From positions 11,224,501 through 11,288,500 of the forward strand of contig OY987273.1 in assembly GCA_963920665.1 (NCBI GenBank): a stretch of 64,000 nucleotides of DNA, read 5' to 3'. Origin of the DNA: Straminergon stramineum (taxonomy: Eukaryota > Streptophyta > Bryopsida > Hypnales > Calliergonaceae). The notes below the pieces were generated by a model. That model saw only the letters and a program-made list of their open reading frames with translations, ran no database searches and had not been told where the DNA came from. Each line of letters starts with the position of its first letter. Position 1 is the stretch's first letter. Position numbers and translations under genes: made by a program. Positions 13,178 through 25,670 of the stretch are shown in pieces.

Positions 13178-14287
13178 AAATTTGTCCTACGCGCAGTGGA
13201 GTGTAAGTACCATTACAACACCAAAACGTCATGAAATGACTCGAAATATTGTCCCAAGGGATTGTAGACTGTTGTTGCAAGCTGAGATTATCCGTATCAC
13301 CAACTTAAGCTCTCTCTTTACTTCTTTTCTCTGTTTTCCGGATCACTACCTTTTCGGAATCCAATCCGGATCCGCTCCTTTTTGGAATCCAGATCCATCT
13401 CTTCTCACACACACATTGGTTTTTGCTACCTCTGTTTTATCCTCACAGGGTCCGCCTTTGATCTTGTAGAGGGGTAGGGACTCACCACTCGAATTCCTCA
13501 CACTCTCTTCTCTCTCTAAACTACATAAAACACACTTAGACCAAATGTTGCACTAGATCAGACCAAGAAACACTCTCACAACTTCCTGGATGGCCAATCT
13601 GGAAGGCAGGTCACTTAGAGCCATAACAAGTCTTCTCTACTACAACAACAGATCAACAAAAATCAAAACCAATGGGGATTGTTAGTTGTTCACTACATTG
13701 ATCCTAGGGTTTGGTAGACCTTCCGGGGAGAATAGGATGGGGATTTTTCCTCTAACGGTTGCTTATCTCCACACGGAACTCTCCCTGGTGTTCCGAACTT
13801 GCACCCATGCCACTCCTTGCCGGATTTCCATTCCAGTATTTGAAAGGCATCATGCACAAGACCGTATTCACAAGCCTAAATTACGTCACAAACGTTCCTT
13901 TCCAAATTAGATCCAGTCACCTCAGATCCGCATTCCTCCTTTCCTCCTCTCTCTTCTACTTCAATGCCTTCACAAACAAACACAAGAAAGATGGATATAC
14001 AACAAATTAATTCCTGAATGTCCACTTGGTGGCTCAGATTAGAGAAAGGATGACAAGATAACAACTATGAGCACTAGGATGGAATGAGAGGGCAACAAAC
14101 CTACCCCTCATTTAAAAAACCCCAAAAATCCAAAGCCAAAAATCCACCCGGAAATCCAAGTGACCAATTACAGACTTTCCGAGAAACCTGGAAAGTTAGA
14201 TCCTAAAAATCTAGAACTCAAGCCCACACCTGGGAACTCGGATCAGATTCAAAATTCAAATCCTAACTAACTGCAATCCAAACTACT

Positions 14288-16575
14288 TCGTCTTTCGCGC
14301 CTTCTTCTAACTACTCTTGCCTTGACTTGTTGGTGCCTGAATGGATGCCCTCAAAGTTGCTTTCGGAGTTGCCTTCACTGGAGTTGTTCTCAATGCTGCC
14401 CGGGTTTGGATCTTCTAGATTTCCGAGGGCAAGTCTTCCTCTTCCATGTCCTCCTCCTCTGATCCATATTGGTACTCCTCTTCTTCAAATTTCTCAATCT
14501 AAGTGACCTTTCTCTTGTCTTTTTCTCTTGGAGAGGTCTCATCCAACACGATGGTGGTCTTCTCCTACCTTAGTTGAGGTTACTGCATGTGTTCCAAGCT
14601 TTGCGGATGAGTCCGGGCCGGATTCATTAGTCCTCCAATCTGGTCCATTAGGTCACTCTGGATAAGCAACTAGGGTGTCTGAAGGGTTTCCTTTTCAGGA
14701 AGACGGATCATTGGAATTGGTGGTGATATGGTAACTTTTGGTGGCGCCAACTCTCGTGCTGTGTCTGGCCGCTTGGTTGGCTTCCGAACTATCTTCACGC
14801 TCCCCCGGATGGTCTTCTCCAACTGAGTTGAGAAGGGCTCGGTTGAATGCTGGAGAGTCTCCCTAGGGACTTTCGGTCTAGCCAGAAGTGGCAGTGATAT
14901 CGTTAATTTCACTAGAGTTTCCATGTCAAAGTGGATTTTTGGAAAGTGGGAAAAAATCCATGACACAGTCCGGATCAATCCGCCCCAAAAATTGGCGCAT
15001 CTCCTTCAGCACCGAATCCATCCTTGATGAGAAGTCGACTAGGATTCGAACTACCTTGGATCCAGTCAGATGTCCTTCCTCTATTGGTTGGTTCTGGACG
15101 AGGGAGGCCTTGACGACGAGCTCCGCAGGTCTATCCACCAGACCAGATAGGTTCTTGACAAGCTATAGAGCTTCCTTCTCCCTCTACTTTGCTATAGCTA
15201 ACTCCCCTTCTATCCAACCCAACCTAGCTTGAAGGTCAATCTTCTCCTTCCGTCCTTGCTCTTCCGGATTTGGAAGTTTCTTCATGGCGTCGAGTATATC
15301 CTCTGGCTCGACCTTCAACTCCTCGTTGATCCTTTTGAGAAGATCTGCCAAGGTCTCGTGGTACTCCTTTGCTTACAGCACCTAGTTGAATTCGGTTTTG
15401 AAGAACCTGGAAATGTCTTCCTCTGGCTTTTCCAGAACCTTTTCTAGAACAGGGAATTTCTCACGTTATGCTAGATCGATAGATTTCCTTCGTCTTCGAT
15501 CTACGAGCTGCTCCTCCTCTTCTAGCTCTTATTCTTCTTCAAATGCCGGCTCCTCTGCCTCCACTTTGTTCGTGAGGCCGTAATGCAAGCTTGTGGATCC
15601 GGTGTTATACTCTACCATTTCTGCATCACTCAAAAGTTCCGCATAGTGGTAGAGGTGGAACAGGTAAGGATCAATTGGGCTAGTCTTAGCCTTTCCTACA
15701 TTGGCAACAAGCTTGGAGACTACTGTTCTAATGACTTTTCCCTAGTTGACCGGTCTACCCTCCATTGCACCAAATATGGTGTTGGCTACCGTAACCATAA
15801 CCCGGGTAGGCTTTTCCGGATACAAGATTGGAATAAGAAACTCTAAGACCTACTTCTGCTTCCCATCTGGACAATCACTAATGGCATACCTTTCTTTAGA
15901 ATGGTCTGCATTCCTGAAATTTCCTACCATGAACTTATCTGTCCAGGAGGCTAATTCGAATCCCTTCCTAGGGAACCCGTATATATTGCCTAAACCTCAT
16001 CTGTCCAGGTTCCAGGTCGTCCTCTCACTGTTAGCTCATATTCATTAGATGAGAATGACCTCCTGCGGAAGACCGCGAGTTCCCACAAGTTCTAAGACTG
16101 TGGGAACTTGGCCACAGCAGCTCACTGACGTAGTCAGGCGACGACCACGTTGGATAATAATAATAAATTCATTTTTAAATATTTTTTTTGAAAAAAAATT
16201 TTAATTTTTTAATATTTTTTATTTTGTTTTTTAATTTTTTAATAATTTTTTTTAATTTTTTAATTTTTTTAATTTTTTAATAATTTTTTAATAATTTTAA
16301 ATTCTGGCCAGCCCTGGTTGGTTCCCAGCCTTGGGAACTGGCCTGAAACGGCCCTCCAGGGCAGCTGAATCTCATCTAATGTGATTCAAAGCTCCTATGA
16401 TGAGCTCTTGAATCATCCGATCATTCTTTATAGTCCATGGCCTAAGAAACAGACCAATATCCCCTATCATGCTTAGGTCGTCTTCTAATTGTGACCGGTC
16501 TCTCAGCCTTTCCGGAATGGTCGGACAAACCATTTGTGCAATAACTAAGGGTTTCTGGATATCTCCCTCCGCCAT
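14288..16575 (-). pseudogene. Gag-like ORF of TG...CA element copy 2, broken
   Basis: The ORF starts with ATG at 16575 (MAEGDIQKPLV) and can be followed against the homologous ORF at 38956-40944. It begins with a globular segment, then comes an acidic stretch, a long coiled coil containing EKEALQLVKNL-like heptads, and a Pro/Thr/Lys-rich basic tail. Copy 2 is split by a 335-bp insertion (16045-16381) right after DRMIQELIIGALNH, and by several stops. The globular segment with its 'VNWGKVI' block vaguely recalls plant transposon proteins of the PF20167 kind; that resemblance is weak. Confidence 0.55.
16045..16381. mobile_element. Short inverted-repeat insertion (MITE-like) inside copy 2
   Basis: The stretch is absent from the homologous position of the copy at 38535-42048. 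It is bounded by an inverted TTAGATGAGA / TCTCATCTAA pair. Inside, GC-rich hairpin shoulders (GTTCCCACAAG...TGTGGGAAC and GGTTCCCAGCCTTGGGAAC) flank a 150-bp T/A-only core built on ATTTTTTAAT steps. It carries no coding sequence. Confidence 0.6.
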
Positions 16576-17099
16576 CGAGAACTAGAACTAGGTGAACTGC
16601 TAAAACAATCACTAACTCACCACTCTTTCACTCAACTATACGAGCGCAAAACCACTACGGAAGAAAGAGGGAGGAGAAATGGGAGTGGTGGGGTTAAGTA
16701 CCCATCATCCTATTGACCGTTCCTAGTAGTAGACCGTTTACCCGTAACGGTTCCCTAGATTCCTAGACTGAAACTCTAGGCTATAGGCTATCGCTATCCG
16801 GTTTTTTAGTATCCTAATCCGTCCTAGATCCTTCTACAGAACAACTGGATCATCCTCTCAACTATAGTGCGATGTTTAGGCTAAGAGGATTCTAATTCTG
16901 TTTACCTATTGGAAATTTTGAAAAATTCTATAATATTATAAACCTATTTTATACTAATTCGGTGGATTCCGAGTTTTTGTCTTGCAACAGAATTGATTGA
17001 GTCCAACCAAGTGCATGTGTTGGGCAGATGAGTTATTAGTAATGTGAGTCTTTGTAATCAATTATCTATCTATAAGAACTAATATCCTAGCCTCTACCT

Positions 17100-17107
17100 T
17101 ATATGAG
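17100..17107. repeat. Left target-site duplication of giant hAT
   Basis: TATATGAG directly abuts the CAGGG terminus. The octamer outside the right terminus at 34738-34745 is TAGATGAG, 7 of 8 identical. Eight-base duplications are characteristic of the hAT superfamily. Confidence 0.7.
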
Positions 17108-17149
17108 CAGGGTTGACGAAAGTGAGCGTCCCAAGCAAAATCATGTCCA

Positions 17150-17266
17150 AGAATCGGCCGTTTGGCCGCCTGGACTTCGCGGATGCTGCATCTCCGGTGG
17201 GTAAAAAATGCCGTCCACAAATTTACCCTGGGTAAATGCGGTTGGGCGGACGGGCGGTCGCTAGTT
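17150..17266. promoter_or_regulatory. Left subterminal GACGG-type array and palindrome
   Basis: The array contains the dyads CGGCCGTTTGGCCG and TTTACCCTGGGTAAA (17222-17236), then GGGCGGACGGGCGG. Subterminal repeats of this kind bind the transposase in characterised hAT elements (Ac is the model). Here binding is inferred from position and symmetry only. Confidence 0.55.
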
Positions 17267-17726
17267 TTTAATACAAAGCTTGAAGTAAACCTTGATTCCT
17301 TGAATGCTTTTTACAATAACATATGGAGTTATGGACTACCGTTTGTAGTGTACTCAACCAAAAAAATTGTACACTATAATTGCAATTATGAATTATCAAA
17401 GGAAAGGATTAAAAAAAAAATTCAAAATTCTCTTCCCCTTGAAAACTACCAAATCTATGATTCTATGACAATCATGAAGTCCAAATTGTTGCATTATATA
17501 TGTATCCTGCAATGTATCATGCTTCATACAAAGAAAGAGGAACACAATCAATTTTGGGGGGACTTCTTCTTGGTTTTGCAATTAAAAAAAAATAATCATA
17601 TATTTACAACATCAATAAGGAAACTCCAAGTCTCCAATTGCAATGAAAGCTTCAGACAATCAATTGACATTACATGCTCGATGTATCATAAGCACCTAAA
17701 CACCTAAGCCTACATCCCTTGAATCT

Positions 17727-20700
17727 TTAAGGCTTGTAATCACTATCTCCTTTCACCTCAACCCCGCTACTATCACATCTAGTTCCCCATCGGTCGTCTT
17801 CATCGCTAGATGTCTCTTCCATGTCGTTTGATGAAGATTGTACAATTTTCACTCCTTTTTGTACTTGTATAGATGTGAATGATCTCATTGATCTACCGAT
17901 CTTCTCCATTTTGGCTCTTAATATAGCCTTACCAATGCCTTCCTTAAGGCTAGGGATTGTTTTCATTTTCTTTTTTGAAGAAACTTGATAGGTATCAAGT
18001 GGGGTTCTACCCACATTCGGTCTCTTGCTTGGAGAGGTAGCAAAGGGTTGCATTATTCTTTTTTTATGAGCTTTAATGGAGTCTTCACCCTGTGATGTCT
18101 CTGCTTTTGGCGGTCCTTGAATAATTAACTGCATTGCATTCAAAAACTGCGATGTGTGGCTTAATGATTTCAAGGAATGGCGTGGTGGATGGCCTCGATG
18201 TTGAATAAACATTAAAGCCAATGTCTCATCCTTATCATCATCATTGGTACATGATAAAATGGTTCGACTTGGATTGCCTCCGGAACCCATCTCTTTCGTA
18301 GGAGACAAATGTCTATTTCCAAGCCGTGATTTCCTTGAACCATCCAATGTCGTGGCATCGCTTTTAAATAGTGCACGTGGAGGAGTGCTACGTGGTGGTT
18401 CGGGAGAATCTTCCATGAGGTGCATTTTGTCAACACCATTGTTGACAAAAATTGGGTTGCTTGACTCCATCGAACATGCTTCAACATTGTCTTGTACTTC
18501 GTGTAGTTTGGCATTTCCAATATTTGCTTCCCCACATTTCTTGCTTGCCGATACCACTATTGACGCAACAATTGCATTGGACACGTTCACCTCACATCCT
18601 CCTTTGTCTTCATGTTGGTCATTTTTTTCTACCGCCATTATCGGGGATGGAGCATTGGAAATGGGAATCACTTCATCCTTTTCAAAACTCCCATCATTCA
18701 CAACCGTTGTCCTATTAGTCACCCTTATCTCTACATATGTATCCTCTATGTTTGGTAGAAGATTTCTACTATTCATGAATCTCGTCCATTCACAAATCTA
18801 GCTATCGAAGGTACATCATCATCAAGCCCCCAATCATCCTCATCTGATCGAAACTCATACATGTCTCCATCCACGACTCCGAAGTCTTCATTGTTTTGAT
18901 TAGGAGTCTCAAACATTTCTTCATCAGAATTGTGCATATTATAATTCACAGCATTTCTATCATCAAATACAGATTCATCATCCTCGTCTTTTGAGATAGG
19001 CCCTTTCAAAACTTCGGACTCCACGTTGTCATGGTACCACTTCTTTTCATCCTTCTCCTTCGATGAAGCTATGACTATGGAATTGGTGTATACATACACC
19101 AAATCGGTTGCTCTCTGTGGCCTCAACTTGTTTCGAGATTTGTTGTGAACAAAAGAGTAGCTACTCCAATTTCATTCACATGAAGACGATGACACCAGTT
19201 GGGCCAAAATCCTCTTTGCAATTGGAGCAATGAGCTTGCCACATGCACCCTCAAAATCCCACCAAGCATGTGCCGACAATTTCTGCTCAATCGGATCCAA
19301 CATGTCATGGAACAGAGGATCTCGATGTCGAAATGCTACAAATTCCTTCACTACGTCAGGATAAGTTCTCGGTTGACATATTTTCTTAATAACGCCCTTG
19401 CATGCATCTGTTGCATCTTGATCGTCAGCTAGTTCTTTATTGTGAAGAAGGTAAGGGTTCAAAAGAGCTCCTGCATAATGTAGATCGGTTTCTACCATTT
19501 CATGTCGCTTACCAAACGCCTTTTCGATAGGAATGGCTAAGTCCAAGGACAAACCAAAGGGCTCTTTTCGTAAAGAGAAGACATGCTTCTCTAAATTCCT
19601 CATGATGTGCAACACCTTGCCCATGCATGGTGTCTTCGCATCCAAATCACGTAGACCAAATACCACAAGAGCCATCAATTCTCGGAAATTAGTGGCACGG
19701 GCCCAAAAATGCTCATCTAAAATTGTCTTCTTCACCTCCCAAGACTCTATACGAGATTTTGCGTTCTTCGTGTCCCGTAACTTGAGTACATATTCTACGC
19801 ATTGTAGATCCACCACACTTTGTTGCAATCCAACCTTGACCTTCAACAAACAAGAAATCATGAAGAAATTGGAGGCAAATCTTGTTTTCACCGACATCAA
19901 TAAGCTATTCTTCGTTTCATGCTTTTGAAATATAGCTAGCAGCATATGCCGCAATCTGAAGAACTTCACAACTATTTGGGCCTTTTCCACTAGCTCCTTC
20001 AGCCATTCTTGCTTCCCCCAATCTTGAAGCAACAAATTCAAGGCGTGCACCACACAACCTTGAAAGAAAATGTGCGGATATTTACTCGACACCATATTCC
20101 ATGCTGCCGGATTTACAGGAGCGTTGTCTGCAGTCACTTGCACAACATTTGTGGGGCCTACTTGTTCTATAAACTTTTCCAAGACAGAGGCCAAAAAAGG
20201 AGCATTCTTTTCGATTCCACTTGTATCCACCGATCCTAAAAATTGCTCACCTGCAGAAGATACAAGCATGGCATTTATCAATGGTCGATTGGTAACCAAG
20301 CTCCATCCATCAATAGATAATGTTGCTCCAAACTTCCGAATGCTATCTTCGGTCCGACTATGAAGCTTTGTCTTGATGTTAGTCTTTGCTTGGTCAAGCA
20401 ATTTATGGCGTAAATCATGATACAATGGTGGAGGGTAGGGCCCACAGTACTCGGCTGTTTTTTTCACTACTTCTTTAAATGCCGGATTTCGAGCTACGGC
20501 AAATGGTATGTTTGCCGCATAGAAGAAATTGGCCCACACTGCATTCAAATTGCGTTTTGCTACGGAATCAAAGCCATCCACTAGACTACTCTGTCTTTGA
20601 GGTCTACTACCTGATGCCCTTGGAGTGTAACGATCACTGGATGTTTTTGTAGTTCAGTTTACTTCGGATCCTACACCAACAAATTCTTCCGGTGCTGCGC

Positions 20701-21019
20701 ATGAGTCCTCTTGAGTAGAACACACCATATCCCTCTCATTTGAAAAATCGCTCCTGACCATACCCGTGCTACCAACATCTACATTGTCAATGGTCAGTCT
20801 CTGCAGAAATGCCCCATTAGATCGAAGAAATAGGATTCGAACATCCGGCGTCAATTGCTAACAAAGACTCACTCTTGTATCATGAACACCTGATGGGCCT
20901 TCATATTCTAAATGGCTCAACATACGGCTTATCTTCTTCGCAAACACCAAGTTGCAAGCTTTGCACTTTACCTTACCGGTTGATGGGGTACCATACCAAC
21001 CAGACCAATCCTTGCTCAT
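17727..21019 (-). pseudogene. hAT transposase (BED, DUF659, dimerisation domain, long tail), broken
   Basis: ATG at 21019 opens a BED-like zinc finger (CKAC at residues 19-22, His36, His46). The RNase-H-like core follows: SIDGWS (first Asp about residue 237), TADNAPVN (Asp about 298) and VVHALNLLLQDWGK, i.e. DUF659. The C-terminal dimerisation block is SSSSCE(stop)NWS then YSFVHNKSRNKL. The frame is open except for TAG 20858-20860, TGA 20654-20656 and TGA 19172-19174; the last falls exactly at the Arg of the universal CERNW motif. A frameshift at about 18780-18790 separates an acidic linker from the tail (17727-18776). The tail's basic block (KKRIMQPFATSPSKRPNVGR) is also conserved in the copy at 60224-63643. 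At about 1095 codons it is far longer than the usual 600-800 residues, because of that roughly 430-residue extension. Confidence 0.85.
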
Positions 21020-21334
21020 AGTAGCAAGGCACAAATTTTAATTCCATATATTGGAATCAAATTCAAAATGTAAAAACTAGATGAACAATGTACAAATATA
21101 ATAAAAAATGAGTGCACAAAGCCTTGAAAATCAAGGCCCTCCCATCCACTGAACTATACATTACCAAGCAAGGGACACAAAAATTGTAGCTCCTAGCCCT
21201 TGGAAATCTTAGCGTTCAGTTTTCAAGAGTGCTCTCAAATGACTACTTTCCTACAGTTATAGTCTCCCAAATTGGCTTGACCGTTGGAGACCATTTTTGA
21301 ATCTACAAAACATGCAATCCGACGTCAGCTGATT

Positions 21335-21476
21335 TCGCGGCGGATGGGAGGACGGGCGGATAGAAATTGTGGACGGGTGGACGAGAGGTCGGGTGGACAG
21401 CTAGTTTAGGGTAGACGGGAGCTCTAGCGGATGGCTGGTTTAGCGCGGACGGGCGGACGGGCAAGGTAGATCGCGT
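21335..21476. promoter_or_regulatory. GACGG-rich array upstream of hAT transposase
   Basis: About ten GGACGGG / GGCGGA / GGACGGGTGG steps sit 315-460 bp upstream of the transposase ATG (21019), in otherwise AT-rich DNA. Similar arrays lie upstream of the three other genes of the element and at its ends. It could be a promoter module or a set of transposase-binding sites; which one cannot be told from sequence. Confidence 0.5.
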
Positions 21477-21979
21477 TCAATGCTTCTAGAGAGGTGGGAA
21501 ATAATATGGATTTATGGATGGAATGAGGAGATTTTTAAAAATTATGGTTTTGTCAAAGGGTCTTATAATTTAAAATTTCTAGATCAGTGTGAAAATAACA
21601 TACTTCACAAAAAGGTGTCCTTCATAAATCATAATAGCATGAATTTAAAAGAAAGAAAAACAAATGATTCATTCAAAGATATATATTGATATTTGTATAT
21701 ATGTAGAACTTCAAAACAAATCAAAATTCATCATGAGTACAATGAATTACTAGTAGTACTCAACCCTTATAACATTCAAGCCACACTCGGTATACTTCTA
21801 TACTATTAAACATAATAAAATAAGGAAGGACTCTCTTATATTTAAGAACCACTACTCTCTCCTAAATCGTGAGATGGCCCCTCCTTAGCCAAAAGTCTTG
21901 CACTCATTCGTTGAGTATTTGGCCCAGGACTGTAGACAACACCTCCTCCGGATCTAACCTCCATGTCAACCGTTGAAAA
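21477..21979. other. Spacer between transposase upstream region and RING gene
   Basis: AT-rich DNA, presumably 3' untranslated sequence of the RING-H2 gene, which is transcribed leftwards towards it. A 69-residue open frame on the plus strand here has no features and is considered chance. Confidence 0.4.
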
Positions 21980-24900
21980 CTATCGTTTGGTTTCCGGAGA
22001 GTCGTTATCATCATCCTCTCTCTTCCGTTTTGAGCTTCGCTTTGGAGACAAATCTACTTCTTCAACCTTCAAGGCCCTCAACGCAACATCCACTCGATCT
22101 ACGAACACATTGACCTGTTCGTCATTAGTTTCGATGGGTAACCCTATTGGTCGAAAATCGTCCAATAGAAACCCCCTCCATTCAGCTATGATGTCACCTA
22201 TCCTCTTGTCAAATGCCCCAGCTACCTCCACAAATGAATGCTCTGTAGTTGTTTCCCCATCTATTTCCACAACAGCACGAGCTTTGGCAGCTTCTTCCAA
22301 CTTTGACAAGAAAAGGGTTCTACCAATCAAAGTGTGATTATAAGCCCCGTATTGCTCATTGAACTCTTGAGCATGCTCCACCTCTATCCAAGTGTTGTTT
22401 GGCCCTTTCTTCACTTCTTTGTTGGGAAAGCGAAAAAACTTATTGTGTTGCACACTCCAATGGCCCCCCGTGTTGCGACAAAACAATTCACGAGCCTCGC
22501 CATCTCCAATATCCCAGGCTCACAACTCCACCTCTCTATTGACGGTCATCCACATGAAAGGATCCACTGGCTTTCCAAACTCCTCATACAATCCATGTCG
22601 GCATTCAATTGAATCCCATGTGAGAGGTCGCCTCCAATGCAAGAAATTTTGGAACTGGTATGGCCCTTGATCAAGAGGAAGGGTCCATCGGTTGTATTCG
22701 TGGCCGGGGGGCATATCTTCCAAGATCCCAAGCATTTCATAGAATCGAGGGCTCAGAGGAGAAGGACACTCAGCACAAACCGAACGAATGAGTGATGCTT
22801 TCACGATGCATGTCACGTGAAAAGTGTGGCGACATTGGCCCATGGTTAGGGCTCCTTCAAGGCCAAAAGGACCTTGGCAAAGGCTACAATGACTCTTCAA
22901 GATTCCTGGGGCTGGATCGCAAGCATGCACTACTGTCTTCTCTTTCTCCTTGATGTGCGCTGAAAGCGTGTTGTAAGGGACCTACCCTTCCTCTACTTCC
23001 AAGGCCCAATCAATGTGTGCAACATTGTCCTTCTTTGCATGGTTCAACTGCTCAAACATGTCATCCATGTCCCCCCAACATGTAATTTCGGTGGAACCCC
23101 TTGGATGTTCATCAAACACTTTCTTGAACCGAAGCAAAGAGGTCTCCACGGCATTGCATTCTTCATCCGACTTCATTGCAAATTTCATAAGCCCTTTCAT
23201 TGCTCGAGATACTACAGAGGGTTTGTCTTGGAGTTTTTGTACCCATGCCAACCATCGAGACTCTAATCCACTCTTCAGCATGCATTCCTCCATGCCCATG
23301 ATTCTTTGAAATCGGTCCAACTCCAACTCAACAAGGATTTTCTCTTGAATTGCTTCATCTAATTTCAACTATAGCTCGTCCACCTCACTGCCTTTCGTTT
23401 GCATCGGAGCATCTTGCAATGTAAGGGAAACATTAGGAATGATGGTCCGTACTACCTCTTTACATTTCTTGTCATTCCCAACCTCATCCAAATTCAAGAT
23501 GATGGACGCCTCCACCGCTTTTGCCTTCTCAAAAGGGAGAGTTGATCGCTCTCTTGACTTTCTTGCACAAATGGAATGTTCACGGAGTCCGTGGTAGGCC
23601 TACCCCTCTTCAACTCTTGTACTTCGAGCTCCAATTCTTTGATGCGCTTTCTTTGAACGACCTTGTTACAACATTCTTGCTCCATGTTTTTTTGTGATAG
23701 CTGTAGCTTCATTTCCAAGTCCTCACACTTCATCTTCATCCAATGAATGTCTTCCTCTAAGGCCATCAAACTTTTTAAGTTCATCACGCCACCTTCAAGA
23801 TTGGTGCCACTTTCTCGGTGAAATTGCAAAAAGCCAAGGCACTAGTCAATAATTCAAGTGCCATTTTTGAAAATTCCTCTGCCACATCCCTAACCCAAGG
23901 AGTAATTTTAGCTACCATTTGAGTTGAAGTTCTCAATTTGTATGCAGTTTGTGAAATAGTACCTCAGCCACCTTCTCCTACGGGTTGACTAGAGCTACCT
24001 GCCTCATTTTCGGGATTAGAATGAAGATGTTGTTCTGCTAGTACTCGCCAATGACTACAACATTCTAACAACTTTTCCAATTGATTGGCAGTGGGTATGG
24101 AACAAAGAATCTCCAATTGTGCCGAGCTTAAAGTTGCCAAATGTGGATGCCCGACAAGTCTTGCGCTTAATATTTGTCTTGGGCTCAACCTTCGACTTGG
24201 GCTTACTTTTTGATGCGAACTCAATATTCAAATTGGGCTCAAGGTTTGGCTTCGCCTTGGCATCGTTGGCAACTGAGAAATCGGAGTTGCATATTCCACC
24301 AAGCTCTCAAGAGCTTTACTATCTATGTAATCCTGAATTCTAGCATTGGTCCTTGCAAATTGTTCCTCATTGACCTCTCCATCAGGCAAAAAAGGTGACC
24401 CACGTTCTTCCACCAGTGTTTCTTTGTTTGCAGCCATGTCTAGACCGCCCAAGGTTGTTTCATTCGTTGTAGTTTCCTTGCTTGGAGCCATGCTTTGTTC
24501 ACCTAATGTTATCACATTCGGTGTGGATGTGAAGCACGTTGGAGGAGTTGCAAAAACCTCTCCGTCCACACCTCCCGATGAGACATTGCTCACTTCCGTA
24601 CAAGGTTGAGCCACTTCTGCGGGCCTTAATTGTATTGCATCACCTAAAACCTCGGAGACATTTGTTGTATGCGTAGTAGTATTTTTTAATACTTTTGGGG
24701 TCTTCGTTGGTTCACTTGGTTTTGCCTGAGAATTGTACAGATCGGGAATGTCTTTTTGATTGGGTTGTAGTAAAAGTGGAGAATCCACCTTGGATGGATA
24801 AGTGCTCCAATCTACCTTGTGGTTTAAAATGAGTTCTGCATACACCATGGACGCCACACTGTAATTTATGCATCCCTTACTCCTTGGCTTGTCCCCAAAT

Positions 24901-25223
24901 AGCGTCCGCCACACCTCCTCTAATCAATGCACAAAATGCTTATTGTTGCAATTACGTGGCTTACAACAAAAACCATGTGTATGCACCACGTGGCAATCCT
25001 GAGGCCACAACTTGTCAATGTGGTACATTTTAACATACTTCTTGCATGTTTTGAAGGTCCAATATTCCCCTTCCTCTTCCTCTCAACCACTCTCCGCTTT
25101 GATGTTTGGGTCATCTAAAATCTCATAGTAAAGCCCATGAGGGGCCCCCTTCACTTTAGTCCCTTTCTTTTTTTCACCTCCTGAAGTCCTCCCGTCGTTG
25201 GTAGGAACACCTTGATCGGCCAT
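21980..25223 (-). pseudogene. Coiled-coil RING-H2 protein carried by giant hAT, broken
   Basis: ATG at 25223 (MADQGVPTNDG). Near 25050-24790 comes the domain shared with 28438-29534: TCKKYVKMYHIDKLW, a Cys/His stretch (CCKPRNC...HFVH), then INYSVASMVYAELILNHKVDW. A Ser/Thr-rich linker with repeated LSPRQ/LSARL steps follows, then a coiled coil (about 23800-23600), a helical region, and a RING-H2 finger at 22870-22760 (CSLC, 14 residues, CRHTFHVTC, 10 residues, CAEC). A conserved-looking 200-residue end finishes with KRSSKRKRE. RING-H2 fingers usually recruit E2 enzymes for ubiquitin transfer. Lesions: TGA at 25083, 24924, 24228, 23964 and 22520; TAG at 23369 and 22982; two frame changes (about 23830 and 23540). 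The frame changes could be unrecognised introns. No homologue is known to me. Confidence 0.7.
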
Positions 25224-25434
25224 GATAGATGATTTGAATTTTTGAGCCCTTTGAAAAATAGTACCACGGCACGTGAGTAATGTGAGATGTGTATAAATAA
25301 GTAACAACGTAAATCAGCAATAGTAACAAAAGCTCAAGGACCCCCACTCTCCACCTTGTAGGAGCAACTGACACATAAAGCAGTAGTAGCACATCCAACC
25401 TGGCGTCGAAGGAGAGTAGAAGTGAGAGCAAATG

Positions 25435-25670
25435 AGGAGGCCGTCCCCCCATAAACCCGTCCGCCCCGAAGCGAACATGGACCTACGGTCCGCCGCCGCA
25501 AACGATCGCCGACCACTTCGGTGGCAGTCAAGCAGCTATCCATCCGCTTCGGACCGCGACCAAACCTCCCCTCCGCCACTCCCGACTATGGGCCGCTCCC
25601 AGACCATCCCGTCCACTCAAGCCGTCCGCCGTCGCCGACCAACCAGACGCAACACTATTCACCTCGCTGG
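25435..25670. promoter_or_regulatory. CCGTCCGCC-rich array upstream of the RING-H2 gene
   Basis: The array lies 210-450 bp upstream of the start at 25223. It contains CCGTCCGCCCCG, TACGGTCCGCCGCC, GATCGCCGACC, CCGTCCACTC and GCCGTCCGCCGTCGCC. The GC content jumps from about 35% to over 60%. Open frames running across it are by-products of composition, not genes. Confidence 0.5.

Larger units (their letters stand above)
13183..16989 (-). mobile_element. TG...CA element, copy 2 (5-bp target duplication)
   Basis: On the minus strand the element opens TGTTGCAAGAC (ending at 16989) and closes at 13183 with GCGTAGGACA. Flanking pentamers are AAATT (13178-13182) and GAATT (16990-16994), a 4/5 match. 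It is homologous along its length to the copy at 38535-42048: shared leader (GATTAGAATCCTCTTAGCC), a single long gag-like ORF, and a shared 3' region ending in a TTGGGACAATATTTCGAGT box. TG/CA ends with a 5-bp duplication suggest integrase-type insertion. I found no pair of long direct repeats inside it, so it may be a solo LTR containing an ORF, or a non-autonomous derivative. Confidence 0.7.

Noticed and set aside
18244..20363. Plus-strand frames of 77-185 residues opposite the hAT transposase
   Set aside because: They are antisense shadows of the well-supported minus-strand transposase.
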